A DNA stretch of 64,000 nucleotides from Fastidiosipila sanguinis (GTDB taxonomy: Bacteria > Bacillota > Clostridia > Saccharofermentanales > Fastidiosipilaceae): the NCBI RefSeq assembly GCF_002998295.1, contig NZ_CP027226.1, positions 496,001 to 560,000 of the forward strand, given 5' to 3'. Positions within the stretch are counted from its first letter, which is position 1; each line of letters starts with the position of its first letter. Under the pieces are notes generated by a model. It searched no databases, was not told the DNA's origin, and saw nothing but the letters and a program-made list of their open reading frames with translations. Position numbers and translations under genes: made by a program. Positions 45,313-54,516 of the stretch are shown here, one piece after another.

Positions 45313-46584
45313 ATGAGTAAGCTTAAAGGTAACTTAATTTTTGGTCAATCAGGTGGACCAACTTCAGTAATTAACGCTAGTGCAGCTGGTGTATTTATTG
45401 AAGCATTGAAACACAGTGATACAATCGAGAATGTATATGGTGCACACCACGGTATAGCAGGTATTTTGAATGAAGACTTCTTTTTAATGAATGAAGAAGA
45501 TAGTGAAGAATTAGAACTATTGAAATACACACCATCATCAGCATTAGGTTCAGTACGTTATAAATTAGCTGATCCAGCTAAAGATGACACAGATTACAAA
45601 CGTATGCTTGAAGTATTTAAGAAATACAATATTCGTTATTTCTTCTATAACGGTGGAAATGACTCAATGGATACAGTTAACAAAATTTCACAATACATGG
45701 AAGAGCATGGTTGGGAAATGCGTGCAATGGGTGTATGTAAGACAATTGATAATGACTTAGTTGGTACAGACCACTGTCCAGGATATGGTTCAGCAGCAAA
45801 ATATGTTGCAACAACATTGACTGAAGTATACCAAGATGCAACTGTTTATGATTCACCACAAATTACTGTAGTAGAAATTATGGGTAGACACGCTGGTTGG
45901 CTAGCAGCTTCAGCAGCTTTAGCTAGAGTTGCAGGTTTTGGTCCAGACTTAATTTATCTACCAGAAGTTCCATTCACAGTAGAGCAATTATACAAAGATG
46001 TTGATAAAGTTCTAGAAAAGAAAAATAAAGTAATCATCGCAGTATCTGAAGGTATTTCAGATGCAGATGGTGTATTCTTGGCAGAATCAATCGGTGCTAT
46101 TGAAGTTGACTCATTCGGCCACAAACAATTGAGTGGTACTGGTGCTGTAGTAGAAGATCTATTGAAAGAAAGATATGATGTTAAGATTAGAACACTAGAG
46201 TTCTCCTTAATGCAAAGAGCAGCAGCACACTTGGCTTCAGCTACAGATATTGAAGAAGCTTTCAACTGTGGTGCAGTTGCAGTTAACGAAGCTGTAAACG
46301 GTAAGACAGGTTACATGGTAGGTCTAAAACGTAACTATGATACAGCAGCATATGACGTAAGTTACGCTTTAATTCCATTAGCGGAAGTTGCTAATGCTGA
46401 AAAAGCATTCCCAAGTGAGTGGATTAATGAAGAGGGTAATAACGTTACAGATGATTATATCGATTACGCATTACCTTTGATCCAAGGCGAAACAGAGATG
46501 CCAAAGATTAATGGTCTACCAAGATTTGCTAAACTTAAAAAAGTTCAAGGTGGTAACCCAACTAGTTACCTAGATAGAGCATAA
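45313..46584 (+). CDS. pfp: Pyrophosphate-dependent 6-phosphofructokinase
   Basis: This 423-residue enzyme reversibly phosphorylates fructose-6-phosphate using PPi. Active-site elements are FGQSGGPTSVIN, YNGGNDSMDT (Asn where ATP enzymes have Asp/Gly), CKTIDNDL (the Lys typical of PPi users) and VEIMGRHAGWLA. The length fits PPi-PFK rather than the 320-residue ATP enzymes. A strong TAGGAGG site supports high expression. It is monocistronic with a terminator. Confidence 0.93.
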   Translation: MSKLKGNLIFGQSGGPTSVINASAAGVFIEALKHSDTIENVYGAHHGIAGILNEDFFLMNEEDSEELELLKYTPSSALGSVRYKLADPAKDDTDYKRMLEVFKKYNIRYFFYNGGNDSMDTVNKISQYMEEHGWEMRAMGVCKTIDNDLVGTDHCPGYGSAAKYVATTLTEVYQDATVYDSPQITVVEIMGRHAGWLAASAALARVAGFGPDLIYLPEVPFTVEQLYKDVDKVLEKKNKVIIAVSEGISDADGVFLAESIGAIEVDSFGHKQLSGTGAVVEDLLKERYDVKIRTLEFSLMQRAAAHLASATDIEEAFNCGAVAVNEAVNGKTGYMVGLKRNYDTAAYDVSYALIPLAEVANAEKAFPSEWINEEGNNVTDDYIDYALPLIQGETEMPKINGLPRFAKLKKVQGGNPTSYLDRA

Positions 46585-46621
46585 TTAGTGATTGCGTTAT
46601 AAAAAATATTAAGTATTATTT

Positions 46622-46656
46622 CAAGCCTCAAAGTACTTTGAGGCTTGTTTATTTTA
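46622..46656 (+). terminator. Intrinsic terminator after pfp
   Basis: CAAGCCTCAAAG / CTTTGAGGCTTG hairpin followed by TTTATTTT. Confidence 0.9.
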
Positions 46657-46786
46657 GCTAATTTTTCTCATTAAATTTAGTTAGTATATCAATATTTATA
46701 TTCCATTAAAAGCTATATACTAAATATGTTGTTATTAGCTTTGCACATGTTTATAGATTTCACTTAAGTGTCTTATTAATTTTTAT

Positions 46787-46817
46787 TATATTTCAAGGAA
46801 GTACAACTTGAAATATA
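46787..46817 (+). repeat. 11-bp inverted repeat in the lipoprotein gene leader
   Basis: TATATTTCAAG and CTTGAAATATA are perfectly inverted with a 9-nt spacer and no T-run after them. This is a likely operator or 5'-UTR hairpin about 50 bp upstream of the lipoprotein gene. Confidence 0.55.
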
Positions 46818-46868
46818 CTGGTAATAACGTCGTTGACAGAGAAAACTCGAAATTAAAGAGGTGATTAT

Positions 46869-47447
46869 ATGAAGAAGATTTTATTGCCAATAATTTTGAC
46901 ATTATCTATTGCGTTAGTAGCATGCAATAATACCACTATTAAACATAATAATTCTGATGCCAAGATGCCATATTACGAAACATTAAGTGAGCTAGAGGAA
47001 TCAGCTGAGCAAATAATTAGGGTGAAAAAGACTGATGTAGAGACTCCAGTAATTAAGCGTTATGAAGGTCATCTTATAAGTGCTTGGACCTTCTCTGATG
47101 TGGAGATAATAGATGTTTACAAAGACATAAGCGATAGTTTGAAGATCGGTGATACAGTAAGTGTTTTAGAAAATGAAGCATATGACAAAGAAACTAACAC
47201 TGTAGAACATGTTAATGGATATATTAAAATGGTGCCAGGCTACGAATACTTGTTGTTCTTGCGTGGATCCGAAGATGATAATGGAGATAAATATTATGTA
47301 TCTCTAGGATTGAATCTAGGAGCTGTCTCATTACAAAATGATGGTAGAGAAGAACTGATTAATACTATTTCTGGTGAGTCGATTAATAATGAAACTGCTA
47401 CAGATAAAGAAGTAATTTCTGAAATTAGAAATAAATACATTAAATAA
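46869..47447 (+). CDS. Putative lipoprotein of unknown function
   Basis: This 192-residue protein has a classical lipoprotein signal: MKK, a hydrophobic core, and lipobox LVAC with Cys19. The mature part is beta-rich (DTVSVLENEAYDKE, YLLFLRGSED, YYVSLG) and acidic. I do not recognise a family. GAGGTG precedes the ATG. It is a single gene bounded by terminators. Confidence 0.8.
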   Translation: MKKILLPIILTLSIALVACNNTTIKHNNSDAKMPYYETLSELEESAEQIIRVKKTDVETPVIKRYEGHLISAWTFSDVEIIDVYKDISDSLKIGDTVSVLENEAYDKETNTVEHVNGYIKMVPGYEYLLFLRGSEDDNGDKYYVSLGLNLGAVSLQNDGREELINTISGESINNETATDKEVISEIRNKYIK

Positions 47448-47513
47448 AGGGCAGGTAGTATATTTCTAAACTAATGAGAATATTTATAATTATGCAAAAT
47501 AAGATATAATATT

Positions 47514-47554
47514 TAGCCTCTTTGATGGATAATCCCATAAAGAGGCTATTTTTA
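47514..47554. terminator. Bidirectional intrinsic terminator
   Basis: TAGCCTCTTT / AAAGAGGCTA with a 15-nt loop and TTTTTA tail lies between the converging lipoprotein gene and the alanyl-tRNA editing gene. Confidence 0.82.
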
Positions 47555-48823
47555 TAAGATAATAATATTTGCGGATAAATCTTCTGCTAATTGTGATACA
47601 AAATTTTCTAAAGGTGCTTCAACATTATTATATTGAATTTGTCCTTGCGTCATTTGAGCATTCCCTCCGCCACGAGCATTATATTCTTCTTTTAAATGTT
47701 TGTACCAGGATTCATTTGAAGAATAGATGTCATCTGTTTCGTGTAGAAAAAAATTAATATTGCCTTGATTCTCTATTAAAGCCAATATAGAAGAATTGCT
47801 TTCCATATTTTTGAACAGTAGCTTTAAGAATTTACTGGAGAATATATTTTCAGTAATGATAATAATACTGTTTTGCTCACTCTGGTTTAGAGCTTTGTCC
47901 CAGAGTGATTTAGCAGTATCCTCTATTAAGGTCTCTAACTCGGATACTTTATTCTCTAGACGTAAAACACCTTCCTCTAAATCAAGATAAGGCATATTCA
48001 AGCGTTGTACAAGTGCATTAGATATTTCTTGTTGCTCACGTACATATTTGTAAGCTCTAGTACCAGCTAGAAAAGTGATTCTTACACCGTTACGGTATTT
48101 TTCTACATTGGTACAGATAATTAGACCAATATCTCCAGTAGCTTTTACGTGAGTACCACAACAAGCACAAACATCTACATTAGGGATATCAATTAAACGC
48201 ACCAAGTTATTAAGCTCTATCTTAGCGCGATAGTCCATGTTTTTTGCTTCATCAGCGGTGTAAACCTTAATATCTATAGGATTATTCTGCCAAACTATAT
48301 TATTCGCTTGATCAACAATTTCTTGCATTTCTTTATAGCTTAGTGGACCGTCAAAATCTATGGTTGTGTATTCTTTGCCCAAATGGAAACCTACGTTCAT
48401 ATATCCGTACTTGTTATGAACTAAACCAGCTAAAATATGCTCTGTGCTATGTTGTTGAGAGTGGGTGAAACGACGTTCCCAATCAATTTCTTGGCGAATA
48501 GGAATATCGCTAGAAATTTCTTCTGCTAGGAAGTGGAAAATTAGTGGGTTTTCTTCTTCGGTATCACTTGCTTTAAAGTCATATCTGGTATCCAAAACTT
48601 TGTATGTTTTATTGTTTTTTAAATCGACAAATACACCAGTATCTCCAGGTTGGCCTCCGCCTTCTGGATAAAATACAGTCTCGCTTGTTAAAACTTTAAA
48701 GCGTGCACCACTCTGAGGATCTTTTTCTGATAATTCCTCAACATAAATTACATCTACCTCAGCAGTCTTACGGTAGGGTTCCAAATCGTATAATTGTTTA
48801 AAATCGTGAAAATCTTTACTCAT
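47552..48823 (-). CDS. Alanyl-tRNA editing protein (AlaX-like) with DHHA1-like C-terminus
   Basis: This 423-residue protein resembles the free-standing editing domains that deacylate mischarged Ser/Gly-tRNA-Ala. It has FYPEGGGQPGDTG (the AlaRS editing-domain start), HSQQHSTEHILAG (HxxxH zinc/catalytic motif), CACCGTH (Cys/His zinc pair) and a C-terminal DHHA1-like ARGGGNAQMTQGQIQ segment. Length fits the AlaX-L type. Its 3' end overlaps the bidirectional terminator. A terminator separates it from the upstream deaminase gene. Confidence 0.88.
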   Translation of the reverse strand: MSKDFHDFKQLYDLEPYRKTAEVDVIYVEELSEKDPQSGARFKVLTSETVFYPEGGGQPGDTGVFVDLKNNKTYKVLDTRYDFKASDTEEENPLIFHFLAEEISSDIPIRQEIDWERRFTHSQQHSTEHILAGLVHNKYGYMNVGFHLGKEYTTIDFDGPLSYKEMQEIVDQANNIVWQNNPIDIKVYTADEAKNMDYRAKIELNNLVRLIDIPNVDVCACCGTHVKATGDIGLIICTNVEKYRNGVRITFLAGTRAYKYVREQQEISNALVQRLNMPYLDLEEGVLRLENKVSELETLIEDTAKSLWDKALNQSEQNSIIIITENIFSSKFLKLLFKNMESNSSILALIENQGNINFFLHETDDIYSSNESWYKHLKEEYNARGGGNAQMTQGQIQYNNVEAPLENFVSQLAEDLSANIIIL

Positions 48824-48840
48824 GTGCTCTAGTATAACAA

Positions 48841-48872
48841 AAAGAGTAAATAACTAAAGCTATTTACTCTTT
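48841..48872 (-). terminator. Intrinsic terminator after the deaminase gene
   Basis: AAAGAGTAAATA / TATTTACTCTTT hairpin with an 8-nt loop, followed on the minus strand by TTG-rich sequence after CTCTTTTT. Confidence 0.8.
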
Positions 48873-48911
48873 CTTTATCATATTAAATTGTTAATTAATA
48901 TAACTAATAAA

Positions 48912-49928
48912 CTAGTTATTTGCTACGTACTCATCAATTGACTTAATGTAAGCTGCTTTTTCTTCTGGGCTAATCCAGGAAATTTCAAATGAGTTCTTTG
49001 CTAATTTAATGATGTCTTCCTTGGAGAAGTCATATTTATCTGCTAAAGCACACATGTTTTCAGCTACATAACCACCGAAGTAAGCAGGGTCGTCTGAGTT
49101 GATCATGATTTTAACGCCTTTATCTAATAGATACTTAATCTCTTTAGACTTCATTTCAGTAACTTCATTAATAAAGCCGTTTGAAATTGGACATGAGGTG
49201 AGACCGATGTTGTTTTCAATTACGTAGTCTACTAATTCTGGTGATTCAACAATGTTAGTACCGTGGTCAATTCTATCAACATTGATTACATGAATTACGT
49301 CATTAATATGTTGGATTGAATCTTTTTGATCAATGTCACAGTGCATTGTTATTTTGAAACCTTCAGCTTTTGCTTTAGCAAATACTCTTTCAAATTTGGT
49401 TGGTGGGTTATCGTGTTCATCTGAGTCTAAACCGAAACCAATAATCTTTTCACGGTGATTCATAGCTAATTCAAAGTGCTCTAAAGCTGATTCTTCACTT
49501 AAATCTCTTAAGAAGCATAGAATAAGAGAACTTGTAATACCATGTCTTTCTTCAGACTCTTGAGATGCTCTGTAATAACCGTTAATTACGTCATCAAAGC
49601 TTACTCCACGAGAAGTGTGTGCTTGTGGGTCAAAGAACATTTCAACATGTTTGACACCTTCAGTTTTAGCTTTAGCCAAGTATTGATCTGCTAATTGATA
49701 AAAATCATCTTCTGTTTGTAAAACTGACATTCCTGAGTAATAAACATCCAAGAATGAAGGTAAGTCATTAAATTGATATGTAGATTTGATTTCTTCTACC
49801 GTAGACATACCAATTTCTACATTGTTTTTCTTAGCTAATTCGAGTTTTAGCTCTGGCTCTAATGTACCCTCAAGGTGTAAATGCAATTCGGCTTTTGGCA
49901 AACCGTAAATAAAATCACGTAATGACAT
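48912..49928 (-). CDS. Adenosine/adenine deaminase-family enzyme
   Basis: This 338-residue amidohydrolase has the HLHLEG metal motif (from H16), DHG (221-223) and MINSDDPAYFGGYV (from about 275). The SDDPAYFGGYV end is most like the adenine deaminase (Aah1-type) branch. The usual HAGE motif with its catalytic Glu is replaced by HCDID (196-200), so substrate and mechanism are uncertain. It probably acts in purine salvage together with apt and mtnN. An AGGAA-type site precedes the ATG. Confidence 0.82.
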   Translation of the reverse strand: MSLRDFIYGLPKAELHLHLEGTLEPELKLELAKKNNVEIGMSTVEEIKSTYQFNDLPSFLDVYYSGMSVLQTEDDFYQLADQYLAKAKTEGVKHVEMFFDPQAHTSRGVSFDDVINGYYRASQESEERHGITSSLILCFLRDLSEESALEHFELAMNHREKIIGFGLDSDEHDNPPTKFERVFAKAKAEGFKITMHCDIDQKDSIQHINDVIHVINVDRIDHGTNIVESPELVDYVIENNIGLTSCPISNGFINEVTEMKSKEIKYLLDKGVKIMINSDDPAYFGGYVAENMCALADKYDFSKEDIIKLAKNSFEISWISPEEKAAYIKSIDEYVANN

Positions 49929-50137
49929 AATTTGTTCCTTTCCTAAAACACAAGTGTTTCAATTGAATTTATAATTCTAATATACCACAAAAGACGAACT
50001 ATTCAAGAGCTTATGCCTAAAATGTTCGGTAAAAGTTCGTATTTGGAGAAAAATTTAATGGTATTTTTACTTGTCTAAACTCACTAATTAAACAATATAG
50101 GTTATAATGTAAATAACAAAAACGATGGAGGATTTCG

Positions 50138-50911
50138 ATGTTTGTACGAGAGTCAATTAATGAAAATGCTTATGTAGAATTATATTTGCTTGACACAATA
50201 TATGACGACAATAGTCAGAAAGATAGCTTGCCAATTCTCTTGGTTCTTCCGGGTGGGGGATATAGATACACTTCATATCGTGAAGCACAACCAATTGCAA
50301 TTGCAGCGAATAGTAATAATATGCATGCTGCTGTCCTTCATTATACGAATATAAAAGAAGATATAAACATTTCTATAGACCAGTTAGTTGAGGAAGTAAG
50401 AACTACTATTGAATTTATTTCTACCTTTGCAAAAGAAAAGTTTATAGATATGGATAAACTTAATGTTATTGGTTTTTCTGCAGGAGGACATTTAGCTGCA
50501 ACATGCAACAATCGTTTAAACAACTTGATTAATAAAGTAGTATTGGCATATCCAGCTATTGGTTTTAGTGAAGTTGCAAATCAGTTATATTTAACAGACT
50601 TAGAGAAGCTAGATGAAGAGGGACAAGCCGCAGCAAAATTGTTTTTACAAGATCCAATTCTAGAAGTAAGTGATAAATGTAAAGATACTTTTATTTGGAT
50701 GACTTATACAGATGATGTAGTTCCTGCTGATGGTGTATTGAAGTATGCACAGAAAATGAGAGAATTTAATGTTCCACTTGAATTGCATTTCTTCGGACAC
50801 GGTGGTCATGGATTAAGTCTAGCAAAAGAAAATACTGCGGTATTTCCAGGGCAAGTAATACCAAGAATTTCTAGTTGGGTCGAGTTAATGGATTCTTGGT
50901 TAAAATTATAA
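50138..50911 (+). CDS. Alpha/beta-hydrolase esterase (acetyl-xylan esterase-like)
   Basis: This 257-residue hydrolase has the oxyanion-hole PGGGYRYTS, the nucleophile motif GFSAGG (Ser), a downstream Asp in YTDDVVPADG and the catalytic His in HGGHGLS. The pattern is that of small carbohydrate-esterase or acetylhydrolase relatives (BD-FAE/Axe-like). No signal peptide is present, so it acts in the cytoplasm. It starts after GGAGG and has its own TATAAT at 50103-50108. Confidence 0.85.
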   Translation: MFVRESINENAYVELYLLDTIYDDNSQKDSLPILLVLPGGGYRYTSYREAQPIAIAANSNNMHAAVLHYTNIKEDINISIDQLVEEVRTTIEFISTFAKEKFIDMDKLNVIGFSAGGHLAATCNNRLNNLINKVVLAYPAIGFSEVANQLYLTDLEKLDEEGQAAAKLFLQDPILEVSDKCKDTFIWMTYTDDVVPADGVLKYAQKMREFNVPLELHFFGHGGHGLSLAKENTAVFPGQVIPRISSWVELMDSWLKL

Positions 50912-50999
50912 TAAAGTAAAAATATGTTAATTAATCAAAATATAATTAAGCATTAAGGAAAACAATTAAGTAGATAAAATTAAATCTGAGGAGGGCAAT

Positions 51000-52184
51000 A
51001 TGGGTTTAATTAAAGCAATAAGTGGCGCTATTGGTGGCGCATTTGGTGATCAGTGGTTAGAAGCTATTGAAGCTGATAACATGACAGATAGAACTATAAT
51101 GGCTAAAGGTGTAGCTGTTAGAGCTGGCGATAGAAGAAGCAGTAACACTAGAGGTACTGAGGGTGTAATCTCTAATGGTTCAATGATCCATGTTTATCCA
51201 AATCAGATGATGATGTTGGTTGAAAATGGGAAAATTATTGACTATACAGCAGAACCTGGAGCATATAGAGTAGATAATTCTTCCTCACCATCCTTGTTCA
51301 ATGGTCAATTTGGAGATTCATTGAAAGATACTTGGGATAGGTTCAAATATGGAGGAACCACTCCACATAAACAAGAAGCTGTATTTATTAACTTGCAAGA
51401 ACTGAGAGACATTAAATTCGGAACTAAGAATCCTATTCAATATTTTGATAATTTCTATAATTCTGAATTATTTGTAAGATGTTTTGGTAACTACTCTATT
51501 AAGGTAGTTGATCCAATTTTATTCTATGTTGAAGTTGCTGATAAATCTAGGCAAAGACAAGATGTTGATGAATTAGGTGAGCAATTCTCATCTGAATTTA
51601 TGACAGCCTTATCAACCTCTATTAATAAAATGTCAGCTGATGGATTTAGAATTTCACACTTAACAAGTAGAACACAAGAGCTAGCAGACTACATGAGTGA
51701 TGCCTTGGATAAAACTTGGGAAGAAAATCGTGGTTTCGAAGTAAAAGCTGTTGGAATTAATGGAATTAGCTACAGTGAAGAGTCACAAGAACTTATCAAC
51801 ATGCGAAATCAAGGTGCTATGTTGGGTGATCCTACAATTAGAGAAGCTTATGTACAAGGTTCTATTGCTAGAGGTATGGAAGCTGCAGGTTCTAACGAAG
51901 GTGGAGCTGGCCAAGCTTTCTTAGGAATGGGAATAGGTTTGAATAGTGCAGGTGGATTTACTAACAGCGCCAGTGAGTTTAATAGAGCTCAATTAGAGGC
52001 TCAACAAGCTGCAGAGCAAGCAAAACAAAGTAATAATACTGCAGTAAATACTCAGGATATAGAGCAAGAAATTACAGAAAATTCAGATGGACAATTCGAT
52101 TTGAATTTCTGCCCTAATTGCGGCAAGAATTTACCTAAGCCAAATCCAAACTTCTGTCCTAATTGTGGTGGAAAGTTGAAATAA
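51000..52184 (+). CDS. SPFH-domain protein with C-terminal zinc ribbon (YdjI-like)
   Basis: This 394-residue protein starts MGLIKAISGAIGGAFGDQWLEAIEAD, like B. subtilis YdjI ('virion core protein'-like SPFH family). The SPFH core (about 60-290) is followed by a Gln/Ala/Asn-rich helix and two CPNCG knuckles that form a zinc ribbon. In B. subtilis, YdjI helps recruit PspA to the membrane together with YdjG and YdjH, whose relatives follow here. GAGGAGGG precedes the ATG. Confidence 0.85.
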   Translation: MGLIKAISGAIGGAFGDQWLEAIEADNMTDRTIMAKGVAVRAGDRRSSNTRGTEGVISNGSMIHVYPNQMMMLVENGKIIDYTAEPGAYRVDNSSSPSLFNGQFGDSLKDTWDRFKYGGTTPHKQEAVFINLQELRDIKFGTKNPIQYFDNFYNSELFVRCFGNYSIKVVDPILFYVEVADKSRQRQDVDELGEQFSSEFMTALSTSINKMSADGFRISHLTSRTQELADYMSDALDKTWEENRGFEVKAVGINGISYSEESQELINMRNQGAMLGDPTIREAYVQGSIARGMEAAGSNEGGAGQAFLGMGIGLNSAGGFTNSASEFNRAQLEAQQAAEQAKQSNNTAVNTQDIEQEITENSDGQFDLNFCPNCGKNLPKPNPNFCPNCGGKLK

Positions 52185-52249
52185 TCCAATTAGAGATCTA
52201 TGAAACTGATATTTAGTTTTGTTAAATAAATGGAGAAGAATATTACAGA

Positions 52250-53404
52250 GTGGATTTTGAAAAGAACTTTGAGAGCAATGTAGATTTTGATGAAAAAAAC
52301 AGCAGTGAGTTTGTAGAAACAATTGCTGGAACAAACTATAAGTGCCCTAATTGTGGGGCACATATAGTTTTTAATGCAGATGAACAAATGTATATCTGCG
52401 ATTTTTGCTTGTCTAAATTTACTATTGAAGAAATGGATATTGCCACAAGAAAGAAACAAGCCGATATAGATAGACGTTTAGAAAAGAAAAAAGATATTAA
52501 GCTTGATAAAGAAGAACTTGAGGCAGAAGTTGTGCAAGCATACCATTGTGAAAACTGTGGTGCAGATGTAATTAGCACTGACACAAATCTAAGCTCTTAC
52601 TGTTATTATTGTCATAGTCCGGTTGTGTTCTCAGATAGATTATTAGGTGAAAAGAGACCTGATGAAATTATTCCATTTAGCATTGGAAAAGAAAATGCCC
52701 AAGCAAAATTCTTAGATTGGGCCAAAAATAAAAGATATATACCAAAAGAATTTACTACAAAAGCTTACCTCGAGAATATGACAGGTGTGTATATGCCATA
52801 TTGGTATTTGGATTCAGATATTGACGTTGATTTCATTGGAAGCTCTAGAAGTGTAAGATCCTGGAGAATAGGTGATTTTATTGAGACTGAAGTCACTGAT
52901 TATAAACACATTAGAAAAGGTAAGTTTTATTTAAATGATGTCAATATAGTAGGTAGCGATAAAATTGATGTTAATCTACTAAATGGTATTGAACCATATG
53001 ATGAGAGTGATATACAGAAGTTTTCAATGCCTTTACTGTCCGGCTATTTAGCTGAAGGTTTTACAGTTTCAGGTGATAAAGCTGAAGTAGAATTACAGCG
53101 TTATACTGATAATTATGCTAATGAGTTATTAAATAGATCCTTTGGATTCACCGGACAAATTGAGAGTATAAAAAAGGATTTTGATATCACTCAGCAATTA
53201 CGAACCTATGTAATGGTACCAGTATGGGTGCTGACATATAAGTATGAAGATAAGATTTATGTCTATGCAGTAAATGGCTCTACAGGAAAGTCTTCAGGAG
53301 AACTACCACTGGTTAAGAAGAAGCTACTTCTTGATTCATTAGGTATAGGACTAATAGTTTTTATAATAATAGCTATTATTGCATTTTTGATTTTCAATTT
53401 TTAA
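52250..53404 (+). CDS. Zinc-ribbon membrane protein (YdjG-like)
   Basis: This 384-residue protein has two N-terminal zinc ribbons (CPNCG...CDFC and CENCG...CYYC), a beta-rich middle domain (YMPYWYLDSDIDV) and one C-terminal TM helix (about 361-382). This matches YdjG-type proteins in membrane-stress loci. The start is a GTG with only a distant GGAGAAG site, so it is somewhat uncertain. It lies between YdjI-like and YdjH-like genes and probably forms a complex with them. Confidence 0.78.
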   Translation: MDFEKNFESNVDFDEKNSSEFVETIAGTNYKCPNCGAHIVFNADEQMYICDFCLSKFTIEEMDIATRKKQADIDRRLEKKKDIKLDKEELEAEVVQAYHCENCGADVISTDTNLSSYCYYCHSPVVFSDRLLGEKRPDEIIPFSIGKENAQAKFLDWAKNKRYIPKEFTTKAYLENMTGVYMPYWYLDSDIDVDFIGSSRSVRSWRIGDFIETEVTDYKHIRKGKFYLNDVNIVGSDKIDVNLLNGIEPYDESDIQKFSMPLLSGYLAEGFTVSGDKAEVELQRYTDNYANELLNRSFGFTGQIESIKKDFDITQQLRTYVMVPVWVLTYKYEDKIYVYAVNGSTGKSSGELPLVKKKLLLDSLGIGLIVFIIIAIIAFLIFNF

Positions 53405-53419
53405 AGGAGCTAGTGTGAT

Positions 53420-54283
53420 ATGAGTTTTACTAATTCTTTTAAAGCCAAAATTACCAAACTAAGCATTTTAGTGTTAGTTTTATTGTGCATTCTTATTGGT
53501 AGAAACGAATTATTTGCGCTGGACAATTCTAGTATAGAGGTCGAGGATAAGGCTGATCTTCTAAGTTCCGACGAAGAATTAAACATTAAAAATAGAGTTA
53601 AACAGATTCTAGATGATAACAATAAAGTATGGTATGTAGATATTTTTACCATTGATGATAGTCAAGGTAAAACAACAGCTACATACGGTATAGACAGGTA
53701 TGAGGAAATAAATGACCCTGAGAATACTGGTAAAGTTTTAGATGGTTTTTTTATCATAATTGATATGGATAATAGAAACTATCATTTTGGTACCTTTGGT
53801 GAAGCTTTACATATCTTTGATGAAGATGATGTGGATAAATTATTGGATTCAATGTTTGATGGGGTTAGTTCAGGTGATTATTTTTCTGCTTTTAATGCAG
53901 CCTTAAATAAAGTAGATTCAAGGTTACAGCTAGGCGATGGATATAGTAAGGACAATTCGATAGCTCAAGTTAAGAACTATGACATTATTACTCCTTTATT
54001 TATAGCATTAATTTTTAGTAGTGGCTCAGCTATTATGTACTTCGGAAAAGTAGTGAAAGATTATGATAAATTTGAGAATAAACCTATGTTTAACTATGCG
54101 AAAAATTCAATAGCAGAGTACTCTGAATTTGAAGATATTATTAGTAATCGTCAAAGTTATAGAGTATACAGACCATTGCCAAGAGGTAACATTTCTAATA
54201 GTAGTAGAAGTAATAGTTATTCTGGTGGCTCAAGTGTGAGTGGTGGTGGCAGAAATGTTGGCGGTGGTGGTAGAGGTTTCTAA
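53420..54283 (+). CDS. TPM-domain membrane protein (YdjH-like)
   Basis: This 287-residue protein has an N-terminal signal or anchor helix (about 12-35). A TPM domain follows (about 40-180; VEDKADLLSSDEE, GFFIIIDMDNRNYHFGTFG, DDVDKLLDSMFDGVSSGDYFSAF). A second TM helix lies at about 195-213. The C-terminal tail is Ser/Gly-rich and ends in GGGRNVGGGGRGF. It matches YdjH-like proteins. It is the third gene of the membrane-associated cluster, 15 bp after the YdjG-like gene. Confidence 0.82.
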   Translation: MSFTNSFKAKITKLSILVLVLLCILIGRNELFALDNSSIEVEDKADLLSSDEELNIKNRVKQILDDNNKVWYVDIFTIDDSQGKTTATYGIDRYEEINDPENTGKVLDGFFIIIDMDNRNYHFGTFGEALHIFDEDDVDKLLDSMFDGVSSGDYFSAFNAALNKVDSRLQLGDGYSKDNSIAQVKNYDIITPLFIALIFSSGSAIMYFGKVVKDYDKFENKPMFNYAKNSIAEYSEFEDIISNRQSYRVYRPLPRGNISNSSRSNSYSGGSSVSGGGRNVGGGGRGF

Positions 54284-54516
54284 CATTTCTGGTAGAGGTA
54301 GATTTTCCCAACACTTTCTGTGACAGTAGACGTTTCTCACCCTTCTGTTAAAATAATATCAATATAAACTTATATTTTAATTATTGAATAATAATGTTTT
54401 ATAATATTTATTAGAGTTAAAAACAGTTATATGCATATTTAAAAGATCTACATGGTGGATGTGGACGTTGAGATATTATAAAGCATCTAATTAAAGACAA
54501 AAGTAAGAGAGTAATT

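Noticed and set aside
49990-50037. CGAAC/GTTCG copies in the deaminase-esterase intergenic region as an SOS box
   Set aside because: The spacing does not fit CGAAC-N4-GTTC; the GTTCG copies are direct repeats and look incidental.
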